Positions 26,312-35,480 of a DNA stretch of 64,000 bases are shown here, piece by piece (position 1 is the first letter of the stretch; each line of letters opens with the position of its first letter). A program made the position numbers and the translations under genes. The notes beneath the pieces are model-generated. The model was not told the DNA's origin, ran no database searches, and was given only the letters and a program-made list of their open reading frames with translations. The DNA comes from UBA7672 sp044224605. GTDB lineage: Bacteria > Pseudomonadota > Alphaproteobacteria > Caulobacterales > Hyphomonadaceae. The stretch spans positions 48,247 through 112,246 of the forward strand of contig JBGAKC010000014.1 in the NCBI GenBank assembly GCA_044224605.1, in the 5' to 3' direction.

Positions 26312-26910
26312 GCTTACCCGCCACGGTCTCGCAGTTGAATTCTATTGCGGACGGGTCCGGGTGTCACGATCGCCTTGCTGCCTCAGGCCGGCAAAGACGA
26401 AGTATGCCGCTGGGGCAGGCGACAGTTTCGCTTGGATTGGACCAAGCAGTCAGAACAGGCAGACCTGCTCTGCCCCAGTTTTCGGACCAAGCGTGAATGG
26501 ACAAACACATGCTCTCTCTCGGTTGTTCGCCACCTATGGCGCACCGAGTTCCCTATGCTTTTCTTCGGCCGCGGCTTCCTGTTTCGGGCCGCTCCCGACA
26601 AGCAGACCCTCGGCACATCTACCGGTTGGAAGATCTGGGGTCAGGTCTCAGCAGGTCGCGTGGGCAAAGCGAGTACCTTCTCGGTCATCATCGTTTTGAC
26701 GACGAATTTCAGCCTCGTGAGGTGACAGATATCCGCACTGGCGAGTTCGCCTGTGAGATCGCTGGTCGACGACAGGCCTTCCCGCGCGCCGAAGGTCTGC
26801 TTGCCGACGACGCGCGCCCCTAGGAAACTGTGGGACGCTAAGGCGACAGAGTTCAAAGACTCTGCCGCTGAGCGCGCGAGCGACCTTCGTGATGCCTCCA
26901 TGTATCAGAG
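26312..26910. other. Intergenic region, no supported gene
   Basis: Several overlapping frames exist on both strands but none has family sequence or a convincing start. A single element-end-like sequence (GACCTGCTCTGCCCCAGTTT-TCGGACC, about 26462-26488) resembles the left inverted repeat of the MITE-like copies, so the region may hold mobile-element debris. Confidence 0.4.
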
Positions 26911-27651
26911 TTACCAACGTGGCTCCGGCTGATATGCGATCTTAGCCACCGCCTTAGCCGCATCCCCTCGGCCACCATACTCACCGAGCAGCGCGCCCTT
27001 CCCGTCTTCTACCGTGGCGATGCGGAATAAGCTCCACCTTTTGTCCTTTCCCTGACTTAGGCGGAATAGTCGGCCATTCGTACGGCAGAACAGCTCATTC
27101 GACCGGGTCAACGGTGTCCACTTGCAGTCGGCGCCCGATAGAAGGCGTTGCCGAGCGGCTTCTTTCTCAGCTGCCTGCGTTTCTCGCAGTCGAATTTCAT
27201 GTTCAGTCCGAATGCGATCGCGCTCCAGCTCTACATATTCCTGCAGCGCGCCAATGATGGCGGACATCTCTGTCCCGGCGTCGCGTTCGCGTGCGTCCAG
27301 CTGGAGGCAGCCCTCCTTGAGTTGCTCGGTCGGATAGAGAAAATATCCTCCTTCCTGGATCGCTCGCAGACGCTGCTCCACGTCCGTCGTGGTGAGTCTT
27401 GGGCCTGGGATTGTGTTGAGATAGTCGCGCAGATCCTGCGCCGGAATCCAGGTGGTAGCTGCCGCGGTTAGCTGGGCATCCCGAAGTCCGTCCCACTTCG
27501 ACCAAGGCCCCACGGGCCGGTCGACAGCGCGGAGGAGTTCTTTCGCGAGCTTGGCGACGGAGTGTGGGTCTCGGATGTGACGGAGAGATGGACTCTTCAG
27601 ATAGTCGAAGAGCTGCGATCGCAAAGCGGAGAGGCGCTCGTCTTCAGCCAT
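26911..27651 (-). CDS. Hypothetical cytosolic protein, 246 aa
   Basis: The protein has no signal or membrane segment. Its N-terminal part is helical, and the middle (about residues 125-170) is strongly charged and probably a coiled coil (QEYVELERDRIRTEHEIRL, RETQAAEKEAARQR). The C-terminus holds a small beta-rich part with CKWTPLTRSNELFCRTNGRLF and KRWSLFRIATVEDG. I recognise no family. It is a single-gene unit inside the island. Confidence 0.7.
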   Translation of the reverse strand: MAEDERLSALRSQLFDYLKSPSLRHIRDPHSVAKLAKELLRAVDRPVGPWSKWDGLRDAQLTAAATTWIPAQDLRDYLNTIPGPRLTTTDVEQRLRAIQEGGYFLYPTEQLKEGCLQLDARERDAGTEMSAIIGALQEYVELERDRIRTEHEIRLRETQAAEKEAARQRLLSGADCKWTPLTRSNELFCRTNGRLFRLSQGKDKRWSLFRIATVEDGKGALLGEYGGRGDAAKAVAKIAYQPEPRW

Positions 27652-28052
27652 CGGTTCCTGCCTGCACCCTGTTGTCGAATTTGGGGTCCGATTTCCTGCG
27701 ACTTGGCGGTGCCTGTGATCGTCATCGTCAGGCGTCAGTAGACCATGATCTTGCAGCTTTCCTTGTTAGCGTGAGAGCGCGGGGAGGTCATTTGTTTCGT
27801 GGCCGAGCGGCTCAGTGTCCGGTGTTGGCCGGTCTCGCTTGATTGCCATTTCGTGCAGGAAGGCGCATTGGCGCCTGCCGCTCACGTCAAGATCGGTGCG
27901 CGAGCGCTTCCGTGCTCCGATTTGGGAGTTACCACCAACGCCCACTGACAGATCAGCGAAACTTTGTATCATGTGGTCATCGGTGCCGGCAGGCTTTCTC
28001 GTGCAGCGGAGTTCACAGCTCCAGCAAACATGATGAGCCTAGGGGGAATGTC
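27652..28052. other. Intergenic region, nothing recognised
   Basis: Short frames on both strands lack ribosome sites and family sequence. I see no repeat or RNA structure that I can support. Confidence 0.4.
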
Positions 28053-28262
28053 TTGCTGATCATCGGCCAGCCAAACCGCAAGCTGACTGAGAGCGAGCGC
28101 GCTCAGGCAACAATGATGTTTGTGCTCGTGTGTCTTCTAGTCGGTCCGCTACTCGGCCTGACAATGAACCTTAGGATTTGGCCAGCGTCCGAGCAAAAGC
28201 AACCTCGGCTTGGCGAACGACAAAAGCTGCCTGTCGATGAAACAAACTATTGGCGCCAATAG
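28053..28262 (+). CDS. Possible small single-pass membrane protein, 69 aa
   Basis: A TTG at 28053 has GGGGG 6 nt upstream. The product has a charged start (NRKLTESERAQ), one clear membrane helix (MMFVLVCLLVGPLLGLTM) and a polar tail. The frame is open further upstream, but that part is arginine/serine-rich and looks non-coding. No family is recognised. Confidence 0.4.
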   Translation: MLIIGQPNRKLTESERAQATMMFVLVCLLVGPLLGLTMNLRIWPASEQKQPRLGERQKLPVDETNYWRQ

Positions 28263-28586
28263 AGTCCAAAGGTTCCGCGTGCTGAACCTGGTCATCGCGT
28301 ATCGCGGCATGCCCGTGATGATTGCCGCATACAACGTCCTCGGCGGGCACGGCGGCGCATCGAATGGGAACGGGATCCCCCGTTACTTCAGCCAAATCGC
28401 CCTAACTTCATGTCCGTGAAACCGGCAGCAGCCCATATCGAGTCTACCCCCCCCCGCATAGTCATCAGAGCCCGCTGATCGCGGATCAGAGGGGGTGCAG
28501 GGCGCGGCGGATACTACGGGGCCACCCTAAGAGACGGAGCGCCCAACTCGCGTTAGGATTCTGTCTCTTCAGGTTGGGAACCATTC
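28263..28586. other. Intergenic region, nothing recognised
   Basis: It contains a run of about ten C near 28447-28456 and no supported gene or structure. Confidence 0.35.
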
Positions 28587-28898
28587 ATGCGCAACCTCAC
28601 CAGCATCCTACTTGTCTGCCTGTTCGTCACCGGTACCGCGCATGCGCATCCGGGCGGCCTTAACGCACAGGGCTGCCATAACGACAGCAAGAATGGCGGG
28701 TATCACTGCCACCGCGCACCGCAGCCGACGCCACCACCGCCAGCTCGCGATAGTCAGCCGCGCGGCCTCCTATCGCCAAGCGCAACCTATCCGAACTGTG
28801 CTGCCGCACGGGCTGCGGGAGCGGCGCCGCTGCAGCGGGGCGAGCCTGGTTACGGCGAGCACCTCGACCGCGACAACGATGGCATTGCTTGCGAGTGA
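28587..28898 (+). CDS. Exported YHYH/excalibur calcium-binding domain protein
   Basis: This 103-aa protein has a signal peptide (SILLVCLFVTGTAHA), then a His/Cys-rich segment (HPGGLNAQGCHNDSKNGGYH) typical of small YHYH-type proteins, a proline-rich linker, and a C-terminal excalibur domain with NCAAARAAGAAPL and the DRDNDGIACE calcium loop. Excalibur domains occur in secreted or surface proteins, sometimes fused to nucleases. The biological role is unknown. Confidence 0.8.
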   Translation: MRNLTSILLVCLFVTGTAHAHPGGLNAQGCHNDSKNGGYHCHRAPQPTPPPPARDSQPRGLLSPSATYPNCAAARAAGAAPLQRGEPGYGEHLDRDNDGIACE

Positions 28899-28983
28899 GT
28901 ACCGGCGGAGGCCTTCAACACGCACTTCTCCGAACTCTGCCCCGCGACAGCCAACTCTCCACTTCCGGCACGGGATCGACAAT

Positions 28984-30162
28984 CTACCGCGCGGGTTGGC
29001 TCAAACCGACTGAGGGGTCGGTGCTCTCCTGAGCTTGCGGCAGCGCTTCGATGCTCGGCTTCTGGCCAGATTCCTCCGGATCAAAGGCAAGCACCATGGC
29101 ATGTTGGATACTGCTCGCAACATCGACGGTTAGCTCGTACCTGACATACTGGGCCGCCTTTCCTAGTGGCATCGGTTCCGGGTAGGGACAGAATACAAAC
29201 CGCGCCACGGCTTCAGAACTTGTGAGCGCCGCCACGCGATCAAGTTGATCCTCAGACGGATCAGTGGAGTCAGCTTGGTACGCGGCTAGGTCTACCGCAT
29301 AGGCAAGAATGATCCGCTCCGGTCCGAGGCGATCGAAGCTCTGCCGTAGTTCCCATGCGACATTTTCATTGACGTCACTAATGTCGAGCACGACGGCGTC
29401 ACATTCATCCAGCGCTGCAATGACAGTGTCTCGCCAGAAGTCGTCGTCGCACTTGTAGATCTTGAGCCCCAAGAGTGGTGACAGTTTGCGTTGATGAACC
29501 TTGTTGGCGAGCCTTTTGACCGATCGAGCGGCGGTCGCCTTGCGAAGGCGTTGAACACCACGCAGCCGAGCCCTGAAGAATGTATATGGTCCCAAAGTAA
29601 CAAGCAGCATCAGCCCGCCAATCAGGGATGTTAGAGCCAGAAGAAGCGCCTGTTCCAGGCTCCGTCCTGCGATCTGCTCCGCACTGGAGATATTTAGCAG
29701 CCTCGCTGCAATCGCCAGCGACACGAGGAAGACCGGCACGCCAATCCAAAGCAACCCAAAAATAACGACGCCGATGGATCGCGATATGCCGGTAAGCAGC
29801 GAGTATTTGAACCTCGAGTCCTGGATCGTCATGACGAGGAACCAGTTGAACCCCACGGCGGCGAACGCTCGGTGCATGGGAAAACGTGCTGGATGCTTTC
29901 CATGAAAGCGTCGCAACCATAGGACGACGCGATGCGGGCCCATGTCACGCCAAAGCATGAAGGCCATTCCAGCAAGCGCGATGAGGTAGAGAAGGCCGAC
30001 CACGCCAAATGGTTGGACAGACCAGATCGACACGACGATGGAGGCGAGGCTCCCTATCGCCAGCAGTACCAATACCCAGAAGAACGGTCGGCGGATTGTT
30101 CGTTTTGCAGATTTGATGGCGACGCCAACAACCTGGAGCACCTCACCCATGAACTGTAGCAT
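28984..30162 (-). CDS. Polytopic membrane protein with C-terminal TIR-like/Rossmann domain
   Basis: From ATG 30162 (GGAGG 5 nt upstream) the protein is 392 aa. About four membrane helices lie at residues 27-50, 54-71, 135-162 and 175-195. The cytosolic C-terminal domain (about 225-330) contains FWRDTVIAALDECDAVVLDIS, then NVAWELRQSF and ERIILAYAVD, an alternating beta/alpha pattern resembling TIR-like or nucleotide-binding effector domains. The frame is open to 30258, but that part overlaps the terminal repeat of an IS remnant (end at 30230), supporting the internal start. The domain assignment is tentative. Confidence 0.7.
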   Translation of the reverse strand: MLQFMGEVLQVVGVAIKSAKRTIRRPFFWVLVLLAIGSLASIVVSIWSVQPFGVVGLLYLIALAGMAFMLWRDMGPHRVVLWLRRFHGKHPARFPMHRAFAAVGFNWFLVMTIQDSRFKYSLLTGISRSIGVVIFGLLWIGVPVFLVSLAIAARLLNISSAEQIAGRSLEQALLLALTSLIGGLMLLVTLGPYTFFRARLRGVQRLRKATAARSVKRLANKVHQRKLSPLLGLKIYKCDDDFWRDTVIAALDECDAVVLDISDVNENVAWELRQSFDRLGPERIILAYAVDLAAYQADSTDPSEDQLDRVAALTSSEAVARFVFCPYPEPMPLGKAAQYVRYELTVDVASSIQHAMVLAFDPEESGQKPSIEALPQAQESTDPSVGLSQPAR

Positions 30163-30229
30163 CTCCCCCTCCCAAACTCGATCTCCGCACAGAGCTTCCA
30201 GACGGTCATGCCACGGTGCCAAGACAAGG

Positions 30230-30618
30230 TGAACCGCCCCGGTAACTCCGTAGGCCATTTGGTTTTAGTTACGCAGCGATAGCTGTTCCCTCCAGCGACG
30301 CAATGTAGGCGGCTTCTGCCTCGGCGGGCGGGATGTTGCCGATGGGCTCGGGCAGTCGGCGGTTGTTGTACCAGTCGCCCCGTTCCAGCGTGGCGTACTC
30401 GACGGCATCGAGCGATCGCCATGGCCCCTTCCGCCAGATCACTTCGGCTTTGTAGAGTCCGTTGATCGTCTCGGCGGGAGCGTTGTCATGGCTGTCGCCA
30501 ACGCCGCCGACGGACGGCTCAAGTCCGGATTCGGCGAGGCGCTCGGTGTACTTGATGGACACATATTGCGATCCGCGGTCGGAGTGCTGGACGAGGCCGC
30601 CGCCGACAAGGGAAACTT
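30230..30618 (-). pseudogene. IS3-family transposase fragment (C-terminal part) with its terminal repeat
   Basis: The minus-strand frame (stop at 30269) encodes the end of an IS3-type OrfB: GGGLVQHSDRGSQYVSIKYT, VGDSHDNAPAETINGLYKAE, and NNRRLPEPIGNIPPAEAEA. It holds the last two residues of the DDE triad. The outer end at 30230 begins TGAACCGCCCCGGTAACTCC, resembling IS3-family terminal repeats. The 5' part is missing: homology stops near 30618 where an oppositely oriented IS fragment begins. Confidence 0.85.
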
Positions 30619-30629
30619 CTAAGCCCCGC

Positions 30630-31509
30630 GCGTCGCCGCGCCTGCATCGACCATGTGAGGTCGGAGCTGAAACTGTCCGAGTGCCGGGTCTGCCGTGTGC
30701 TCGGACAGCACCGCTCGAAGCAGCGCAAGCGGCCGCAGGGCCATGATGACGAAGCACGTCTGACCGCCGACATCGTCGAGCTGGCCAGGCAGTACGGACG
30801 CTATGGCTACCGGAAGATCGCAGCGCTGCTGCGATCGACGGCCGGCTGGGTGGTGAACGACAAACGGGTCGAGTGGATCTGGCGGCAGGAGGGACTGAAG
30901 GTCCCTCAGAAACAGCCGAAACGCGGCCGTTTATGGCTCAACGATGGATCGTGCATCCGCCTCCGCGCAGAGCACCGCAACCACGTCTGGTCCTACGACT
31001 TCGTCGAAGACCTCACCCACAAGGGGAGAAAGTACCGGATGCTCATTGTCGTCGATGAGTTCACGCATGAGTGCATCGCCATCCGCATCGAGCGGAAGCT
31101 GAAGTCGGTCGATGTCATCGATGCGTTGGCCAATCTGTTCATCGCGCGCGGCGTGCTCGAGCATGTTCGTTCTTACAATGGACCTGAGTTCGTCGCGACG
31201 CGGTGCGGGAGTGGATCGCCGCGGTTGGGGGCAAAGACCGCGTACATCGCGCTGGCAGTCCATGGGAGAATGGCTTCATCGAGAGCTTCAACGGATCGCT
31301 CCGGGACGAGTGTCTGAACCTCAACTGGTTCGCGTCAATCGCTGAGGCGCGGACGACGATCGAGGCCTGGCGCAGGGATTACAATGAGAGCCGGCCTCAC
31401 ATGGCTCTCAATGGGCTCACGCATGCAGAATTTGCCCGCAAGACGGGATCGTGCGAAGCAGGATCAGTGAAAATGGCCGTCGGATTCTAGCGTCCGAGGT
31501 GGACCACCA
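30630..31509 (+). pseudogene. IS3-family transposase OrfB remnant, truncated and frameshifted
   Basis: The frame from about 30643 encodes ELKLSECRVCRVLGQHRS, YGYRKIAALLR and WSYDFVEDLTHKGRKYRMLI. Near 31199 one G is missing, and the protein continues in another frame (ENGFIESFNGSLRDECLN) to 31490. The second catalytic aspartate is also lost: the usual RSDNGPEF reads RSYNGPEF. OrfA is absent. The right end may be at about 31509 (GTGGACCACCA). The element cannot code for an active transposase. Confidence 0.88.
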
Positions 31510-31705
31510 GACCCAATCGTTTCACCTCGCTGACGGTTGAAGTAACCCTTGATACGAATCTCCTGGGTCAGTCATCTCTCTGCTCCGAGCTCGGCTTAGG
31601 CGATAAATCCCCACCCGCAATCGGCACGTCGGCACCTTAAGGCGATTGACAAGCAACATCACCCGCGTTGGTCTTGGTGATAGTTCCGGATCTGGGGGGC
31701 CAGAC

Positions 31706-32320
31706 ATGTGGGGCGTCGACCAAGCCTTCAGTTTTTTGAGCGAACACTGGAACTCGGAATGGGTCACGTTTTTAGGCGTGGCTTTGGCATTGTTAGTTCT
31801 GTTGTGGGCTTTCCTGCGGGTGATCAGGGCAATCTTGAGGGAGTTCAAAGCCTCCCCCCGCTCTCCCAATGTCAAAGACCTGCAGGCAGCTGTACAAAAG
31901 ATTCCTAACACCGAGCGTGAGTTCGTTTTTCTAGTACTCTACGGATGGCTGTTGCGGGAATTCCGCGGTGTATTCGCGGGGCACGGTGCGCGAAACATAG
32001 CGCACCGTACCGTTTGCCGACTTGCTGGGATCTCAAGACCAGGAAGCGAGATGGCCGACATCGAACCGACGATCTGGGAGAAAATGCGGAAGCATGGCAT
32101 TCAACCAGGCAGCCTCCAAATGGACGCTTTGAAGGGACATCTGCCGAAGGCAACCCCTATCTTGGATTTCTTTGTCATTTCTTTTGCGATGGCAGATCCC
32201 TCCCCCGACATGGAGCGAGCGCTTCGACAGATCGTCATCGATGCAAAGAATCTGCCTTCTCGCTTCACTCCCCTGATGCTTGACCGCGTGAAGGATTCAT
32301 TCGGGCATCCGATCGCCTAA
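31706..32320 (+). CDS. Hypothetical single-pass membrane protein, 204 aa
   Basis: From ATG 31706 (GGGGGG 7 nt upstream) the protein has one helix near residues 18-42 (VTFLGVALALLVLLWAFLRVI) and a cytosolic domain of mixed helices (PNTEREFVFLVLYGWLLREF, MADIEPTIWEKMRKHG). The frame opens earlier, at 31646. It is the last gene of the island before the right attachment repeat. I recognise no family, and it is not an integrase. Confidence 0.6.
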   Translation: MWGVDQAFSFLSEHWNSEWVTFLGVALALLVLLWAFLRVIRAILREFKASPRSPNVKDLQAAVQKIPNTEREFVFLVLYGWLLREFRGVFAGHGARNIAHRTVCRLAGISRPGSEMADIEPTIWEKMRKHGIQPGSLQMDALKGHLPKATPILDFFVISFAMADPSPDMERALRQIVIDAKNLPSRFTPLMLDRVKDSFGHPIA

Positions 32321-32515
32321 GACAATCGTAGCCTTGTTCTGAAACCAACGTCGTCGTCATGCATTTGGAGCGGCGGCTTGAGGAACATCCCAAAGCCGAT
32401 TTCTCATGGGCCGGCCTGCTCTCGCGGTCCTCGCGTGAGAGGTTCTCATAGCATGATGATTGCACGCGTCAGAACGACCTTTGAAATACCGGAGCACCAA
32501 GTAGCCATCCAGTTT

Positions 32516-32561
32516 TTGTGGATCTAGAGGTCCCCGGTTCGAGCCCGGGAGCTGGTACCAG
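32516..32561 (+). repeat. Right attachment repeat (attR), tRNA-His 3' fragment
   Basis: This is a perfect 46-bp copy of 12171-12216. It lacks the D arm and 5' acceptor, so it is not a functional tRNA. It lies 68 bp from the 3' end of ccoS, marking the point where the chromosome resumes. Confidence 0.92.
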
Positions 32562-32628
32562 GCGCGCACCCTGTGAACCTGAGCAGCGCAAACCCTCGTG
32601 GGCGAATCCGCGCTCGAGAACCGAAGGC

Positions 32629-32784
32629 TCAATCAAGACTTGGACGGTCCTCATCGTTCAGCGCGCGCCAAGAGGCGCCCGCGGGGTCTTCGAACTGGCC
32701 GGTGCGGAGCGCCCAGAGAAAGCCAGCCAAGGCCAGTATGGCGAGGCCGAGAGCAGCGGCAATCATATAGAGAAGGACGTTCAT
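32629..32784 (-). CDS. ccoS: cbb3 oxidase maturation protein CcoS (FixS)
   Basis: This 51-aa protein was read from the reverse strand: MNVLLYMIAAALGLAILALA, then a cytosolic tail with LWALRTGQFEDPAG and LNDEDRP. One membrane helix followed by the W-A-L-R-x-G-Q-F-x-D signature identifies CcoS, needed for cofactor (haem and copper) assembly in cbb3 oxidase. Its ATG overlaps the ccoI stop by 4 nt. It is the last gene of the operon and ends just outside the island. Confidence 0.92.
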   Translation of the reverse strand: MNVLLYMIAAALGLAILALAGFLWALRTGQFEDPAGASWRALNDEDRPSLD

Positions 32785-35000
32785 GATTTGCCTCCAGACA
32801 CGAGTGGCGCGCCCGCCCCCGACAGCCTAAGCGCATTTAAAGTAACGACGGCGGACGATGCCGACATCGCGATGGCAGCGACAAGGGGCGTGGCCCAGCC
32901 AGCGAGTGCGATGGGGATAGCAATAAGATTGTAGAGCGCGGCGAATGCGAAATTCTCGCGCATGCGTTTGCGGGCCTGCCGAGCGATAACAATCACGTCG
33001 GCGACGCCAGCCAGGGTTTCTCCGGAAAAGACGCAATCGCTGGCAAGGCGCGAGACGTCCACAGCACCGCCCGGCGCGAGCGAGGCATGAGCGCCGGCGA
33101 GTGCGGCTGCGTCGTTGAGACCGTCGCCGACCATGAGCACGTGGCGGCCGCTGGTCTGAAGTTCCTGCAGACGAGCAGCTTTCGATAGAGGCGTTGCAGC
33201 GGCGGTCCAATCAGCGATGTCGGCTTCGGCAGCAGCGGCAGAGACGCGCTCCCGGCTGTCTCCGGACAAAAGTTCAACAGTGAGGCCCATACGTCGCAAA
33301 CGCCTGACAGTCGCGGCAGCGTCTGGACGGATGCGGTCCTCGAAATGAAAAACGGCGGGCTCCGAGCCTTCGATGGCGAACCAGAGTTCGGAGTTGCCTC
33401 CGGCCGGAACTCCAACGAAAACTGCAGAGCCGAGACGGGCGGACTTGCCATTGACCGTTCCAGAGACGCCGCGACCGGGATGCTCCTTGATGTCGTGGGC
33501 AATGGAGCCCGGCCCTGCGGCGACAACGATCGCACGGGAGAAAGGATGGCGGCTGGCGCGCGCGAGATGCGCGGCAAGTTCGAGATCCGCGGGTGAATAT
33601 CCCGGGACGAGAACAGGGTCGCCGAGGGTGAGCGTGCCAGTCTTGTCGAAGATCACGTGATCGGCGGTGGCGATCCGTTCGAGCGCGTCGCCCGAGGAGA
33701 GATACATGCCGCGTTGGAACAGGCGCCCCGCAGCGACGACCTGGACGAGCGGCGCAGCAAGGCCGATGGCGCAGGGACAGGTGATGATCAGCACGGTGAT
33801 GGCGACGAAGGCGGCATGCTCGACGGACGCGCCGAAAACAAGCCATCCGATGAAAGCGAGCAACGCAGCAGCATGAACCTGCGGGACGTAGGCTTCGGCG
33901 GCCTTGTCGGCAATCCGACGATAGGCAGACTTCTTCTGCTCGCCAGCCTCAAGAAGGCGCGAGACGTCAGCCATAAGTGAACGGCTTGCCGGCGCGAGGA
34001 CGCGGACACGCAGGCCGCCGGACAGGTTGATTGCGCCGGCGTGAAGCGTCTGGCCCGGGAAGCTGGGCACAGGCTCAACCTCCCCCGTCACGAGGCGTTG
34101 ATCAATTTCGCTTTCGCCGGCGATCACTTCAGCGTCGACGGCGACGCGCTCGCCGGCGGCCAGCAGAAGTATATCTCCGGGTTTGATGTCGGAGGCACGC
34201 GCGGATTCGGCTGCGCCGAGTGCCGTGACGCGGGTGACGCTGGAGGTCTGGAGTGCGGCGAGTGCATTGGCGGCAGCGTAAGCCCGGCGCCGCAAGCGCG
34301 CATCCAGGAAGCGACCGATGAGCAGAAAAAAGAGCAGCATGACGGACGCATCGAAATAGGCGTGCTCGCCGCCTCGCGCGGTTTCATAGACGCTGAGTCC
34401 GATCGCAAGAATGACGGCTAGCGAAATCGGGACATCCATGTTCAGGCGCCCGCGCCGCAAGGAGGCGAGGGCAGACTCGAAGAACGTAAGACCGCAGAAC
34501 GCAGATGCAGGGATCGCGATCAGCGCCGAAAGCCAGTGGAACAGGGTGCGTGTTGCGCTGTCGACGTCTTGGCTGTACCAGAGCGGTTCGGCAACGACCA
34601 TCACGTTGACCGCCGCAAGACCGGCGACAACGAGCGCGATCAGGAGCCGTTTCTCGGCCTGTGCATAGGCCTGATCAGGTCTGCCGGGATCAAGCGCGGC
34701 GGCGCCATAGCCGAGCCCCCTGAGCGTCTCGGTGATGCGGCGGGGATCGAGCTTGCCCGTCCATTCAACGTGGAGACGCCCGTTCGAGAGATTGAGGCGG
34801 GCCATCTGAACGCCATCAAGGCCTCCGACAGCCTTCTCTATCTTGGCCAGACAACCGCCGCAGGACGCGCCACGCACGACAATATCGAGCGCGCGACGGC
34901 CGCGGCTTTCGGTGACGAAGGGTGATGGATCGGGGGTGATAACGTCGTCGGCGTGGGGCGGTGCGAGGCCAGTAGGACAGCCGATAGCAGTGGCGCTCAT
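32781..35000 (-). CDS. ccoI: Copper-transporting P1B-type ATPase CcoI (FixI)
   Basis: The 739-aa ATPase has an N-terminal heavy-metal domain with GASCGGC (residues 44-50), then membrane helices, the TGE loop (VTGEVEPV), the CPC metal motif in a helix (TCPCAIGLAAP), the phosphorylation site DKTGTLT, an HP motif (SRHPFSRA) and GDGLNDAAAL. The CcoI/FixI group exports copper to the periplasm for cbb3 oxidase assembly rather than for detoxification. It overlaps ccoH and ccoS by 4 nt each. Confidence 0.95.
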   Translation of the reverse strand: MSATAIGCPTGLAPPHADDVITPDPSPFVTESRGRRALDIVVRGASCGGCLAKIEKAVGGLDGVQMARLNLSNGRLHVEWTGKLDPRRITETLRGLGYGAAALDPGRPDQAYAQAEKRLLIALVVAGLAAVNVMVVAEPLWYSQDVDSATRTLFHWLSALIAIPASAFCGLTFFESALASLRRGRLNMDVPISLAVILAIGLSVYETARGGEHAYFDASVMLLFFLLIGRFLDARLRRRAYAAANALAALQTSSVTRVTALGAAESARASDIKPGDILLLAAGERVAVDAEVIAGESEIDQRLVTGEVEPVPSFPGQTLHAGAINLSGGLRVRVLAPASRSLMADVSRLLEAGEQKKSAYRRIADKAAEAYVPQVHAAALLAFIGWLVFGASVEHAAFVAITVLIITCPCAIGLAAPLVQVVAAGRLFQRGMYLSSGDALERIATADHVIFDKTGTLTLGDPVLVPGYSPADLELAAHLARASRHPFSRAIVVAAGPGSIAHDIKEHPGRGVSGTVNGKSARLGSAVFVGVPAGGNSELWFAIEGSEPAVFHFEDRIRPDAAATVRRLRRMGLTVELLSGDSRERVSAAAAEADIADWTAAATPLSKAARLQELQTSGRHVLMVGDGLNDAAALAGAHASLAPGGAVDVSRLASDCVFSGETLAGVADVIVIARQARKRMRENFAFAALYNLIAIPIALAGWATPLVAAIAMSASSAVVTLNALRLSGAGAPLVSGGKS

Positions 35001-35479
35001 GGCAGCTCCAGCGCTTTGGCGGCTTCGAAGATGATTGCGTCGGATGAAGATCTTGAGGCTGAGGCAGCGATCTCGATGTGAGCGCCAGCTGGAAAGTCAA
35101 GCGGCGCGACGTAGTCGCCAGGGAGCTGTTCCGTGAGCTTGAGCGTTTGGGAGCTAGCCTGACCTGCGACGTGGATGCTGGCGGATATCTGGAGACCAGT
35201 CACGGCTGCCGCGCCGGCGTCCTTCACTCGAACCACGAGCATGCGAGACGGCTCCCCGCGAACACCAATCTCTGCGGCCCAGCCAAGCTGTTCCTGCGCC
35301 TTCCTGCGGGCGACCTCGTGATTGAAGTCCAGGCCGAGGACGTAGGAGTTCTTCACCTGCTCGCCGGGAAAGGTCTGGATCGCCCAGACGACGAACAGGG
35401 AGTCGAGAGCAATGGTGACGGCGAAGAATCCGGCAACCCACCAGAAGACGTGAATACCACGAAGGGTTTTGGCAGCCAT
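34997..35479 (-). CDS. ccoH: FixH/CcoH family cbb3 assembly protein
   Basis: From ATG 35479 the protein is 160 aa. One N-terminal helix (IHVFWWVAGFFAVTIALDSLFVVW) is followed by NSYVLGLDFNHEVARRKAQEQLGW and a periplasmic beta-rich domain, the layout of the FixH family. CcoH stays associated with the oxidase and stabilises assembly. The frame is open to 35683, overlapping ccoG; the internal ATG, 1 nt after the ccoG stop, is clearly the start. Confidence 0.92.
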   Translation of the reverse strand: MAAKTLRGIHVFWWVAGFFAVTIALDSLFVVWAIQTFPGEQVKNSYVLGLDFNHEVARRKAQEQLGWAAEIGVRGEPSRMLVVRVKDAGAAAVTGLQISASIHVAGQASSQTLKLTEQLPGDYVAPLDFPAGAHIEIAASASRSSSDAIIFEAAKALELP

Positions 35480-35480
35480 T

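Larger units (their letters stand above)
12171..32561. mobile_element. Putative 20.3-kb genomic island inserted at tRNA-His
   Basis: The two copies of the 46-bp tRNA-His repeat are 20,345 bp apart. Between them lie accessory genes: a TIR protein, a glycolate module, unknown and exported proteins, IS3 remnants and MITE-like repeats. Outside lie asmA on the left and the cbb3 operon on the right. No integrase, excisionase, relaxase or replication gene was recognised, so the island is probably fixed or decayed. The boundaries are seen directly; that this was site-specific integration is inferred from the repeat position. Confidence 0.85.

Noticed and set aside
26641..26917. Two overlapping minus-strand frames of 86-89 codons
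   Set aside because: No family sequence, no clear ribosome site, and two frames compete over the same DNA.
31706..32320. Island integrase candidate next to attR
   Set aside because: The 204-aa product has a membrane helix and none of the R-H-R-Y signature of tyrosine integrases.
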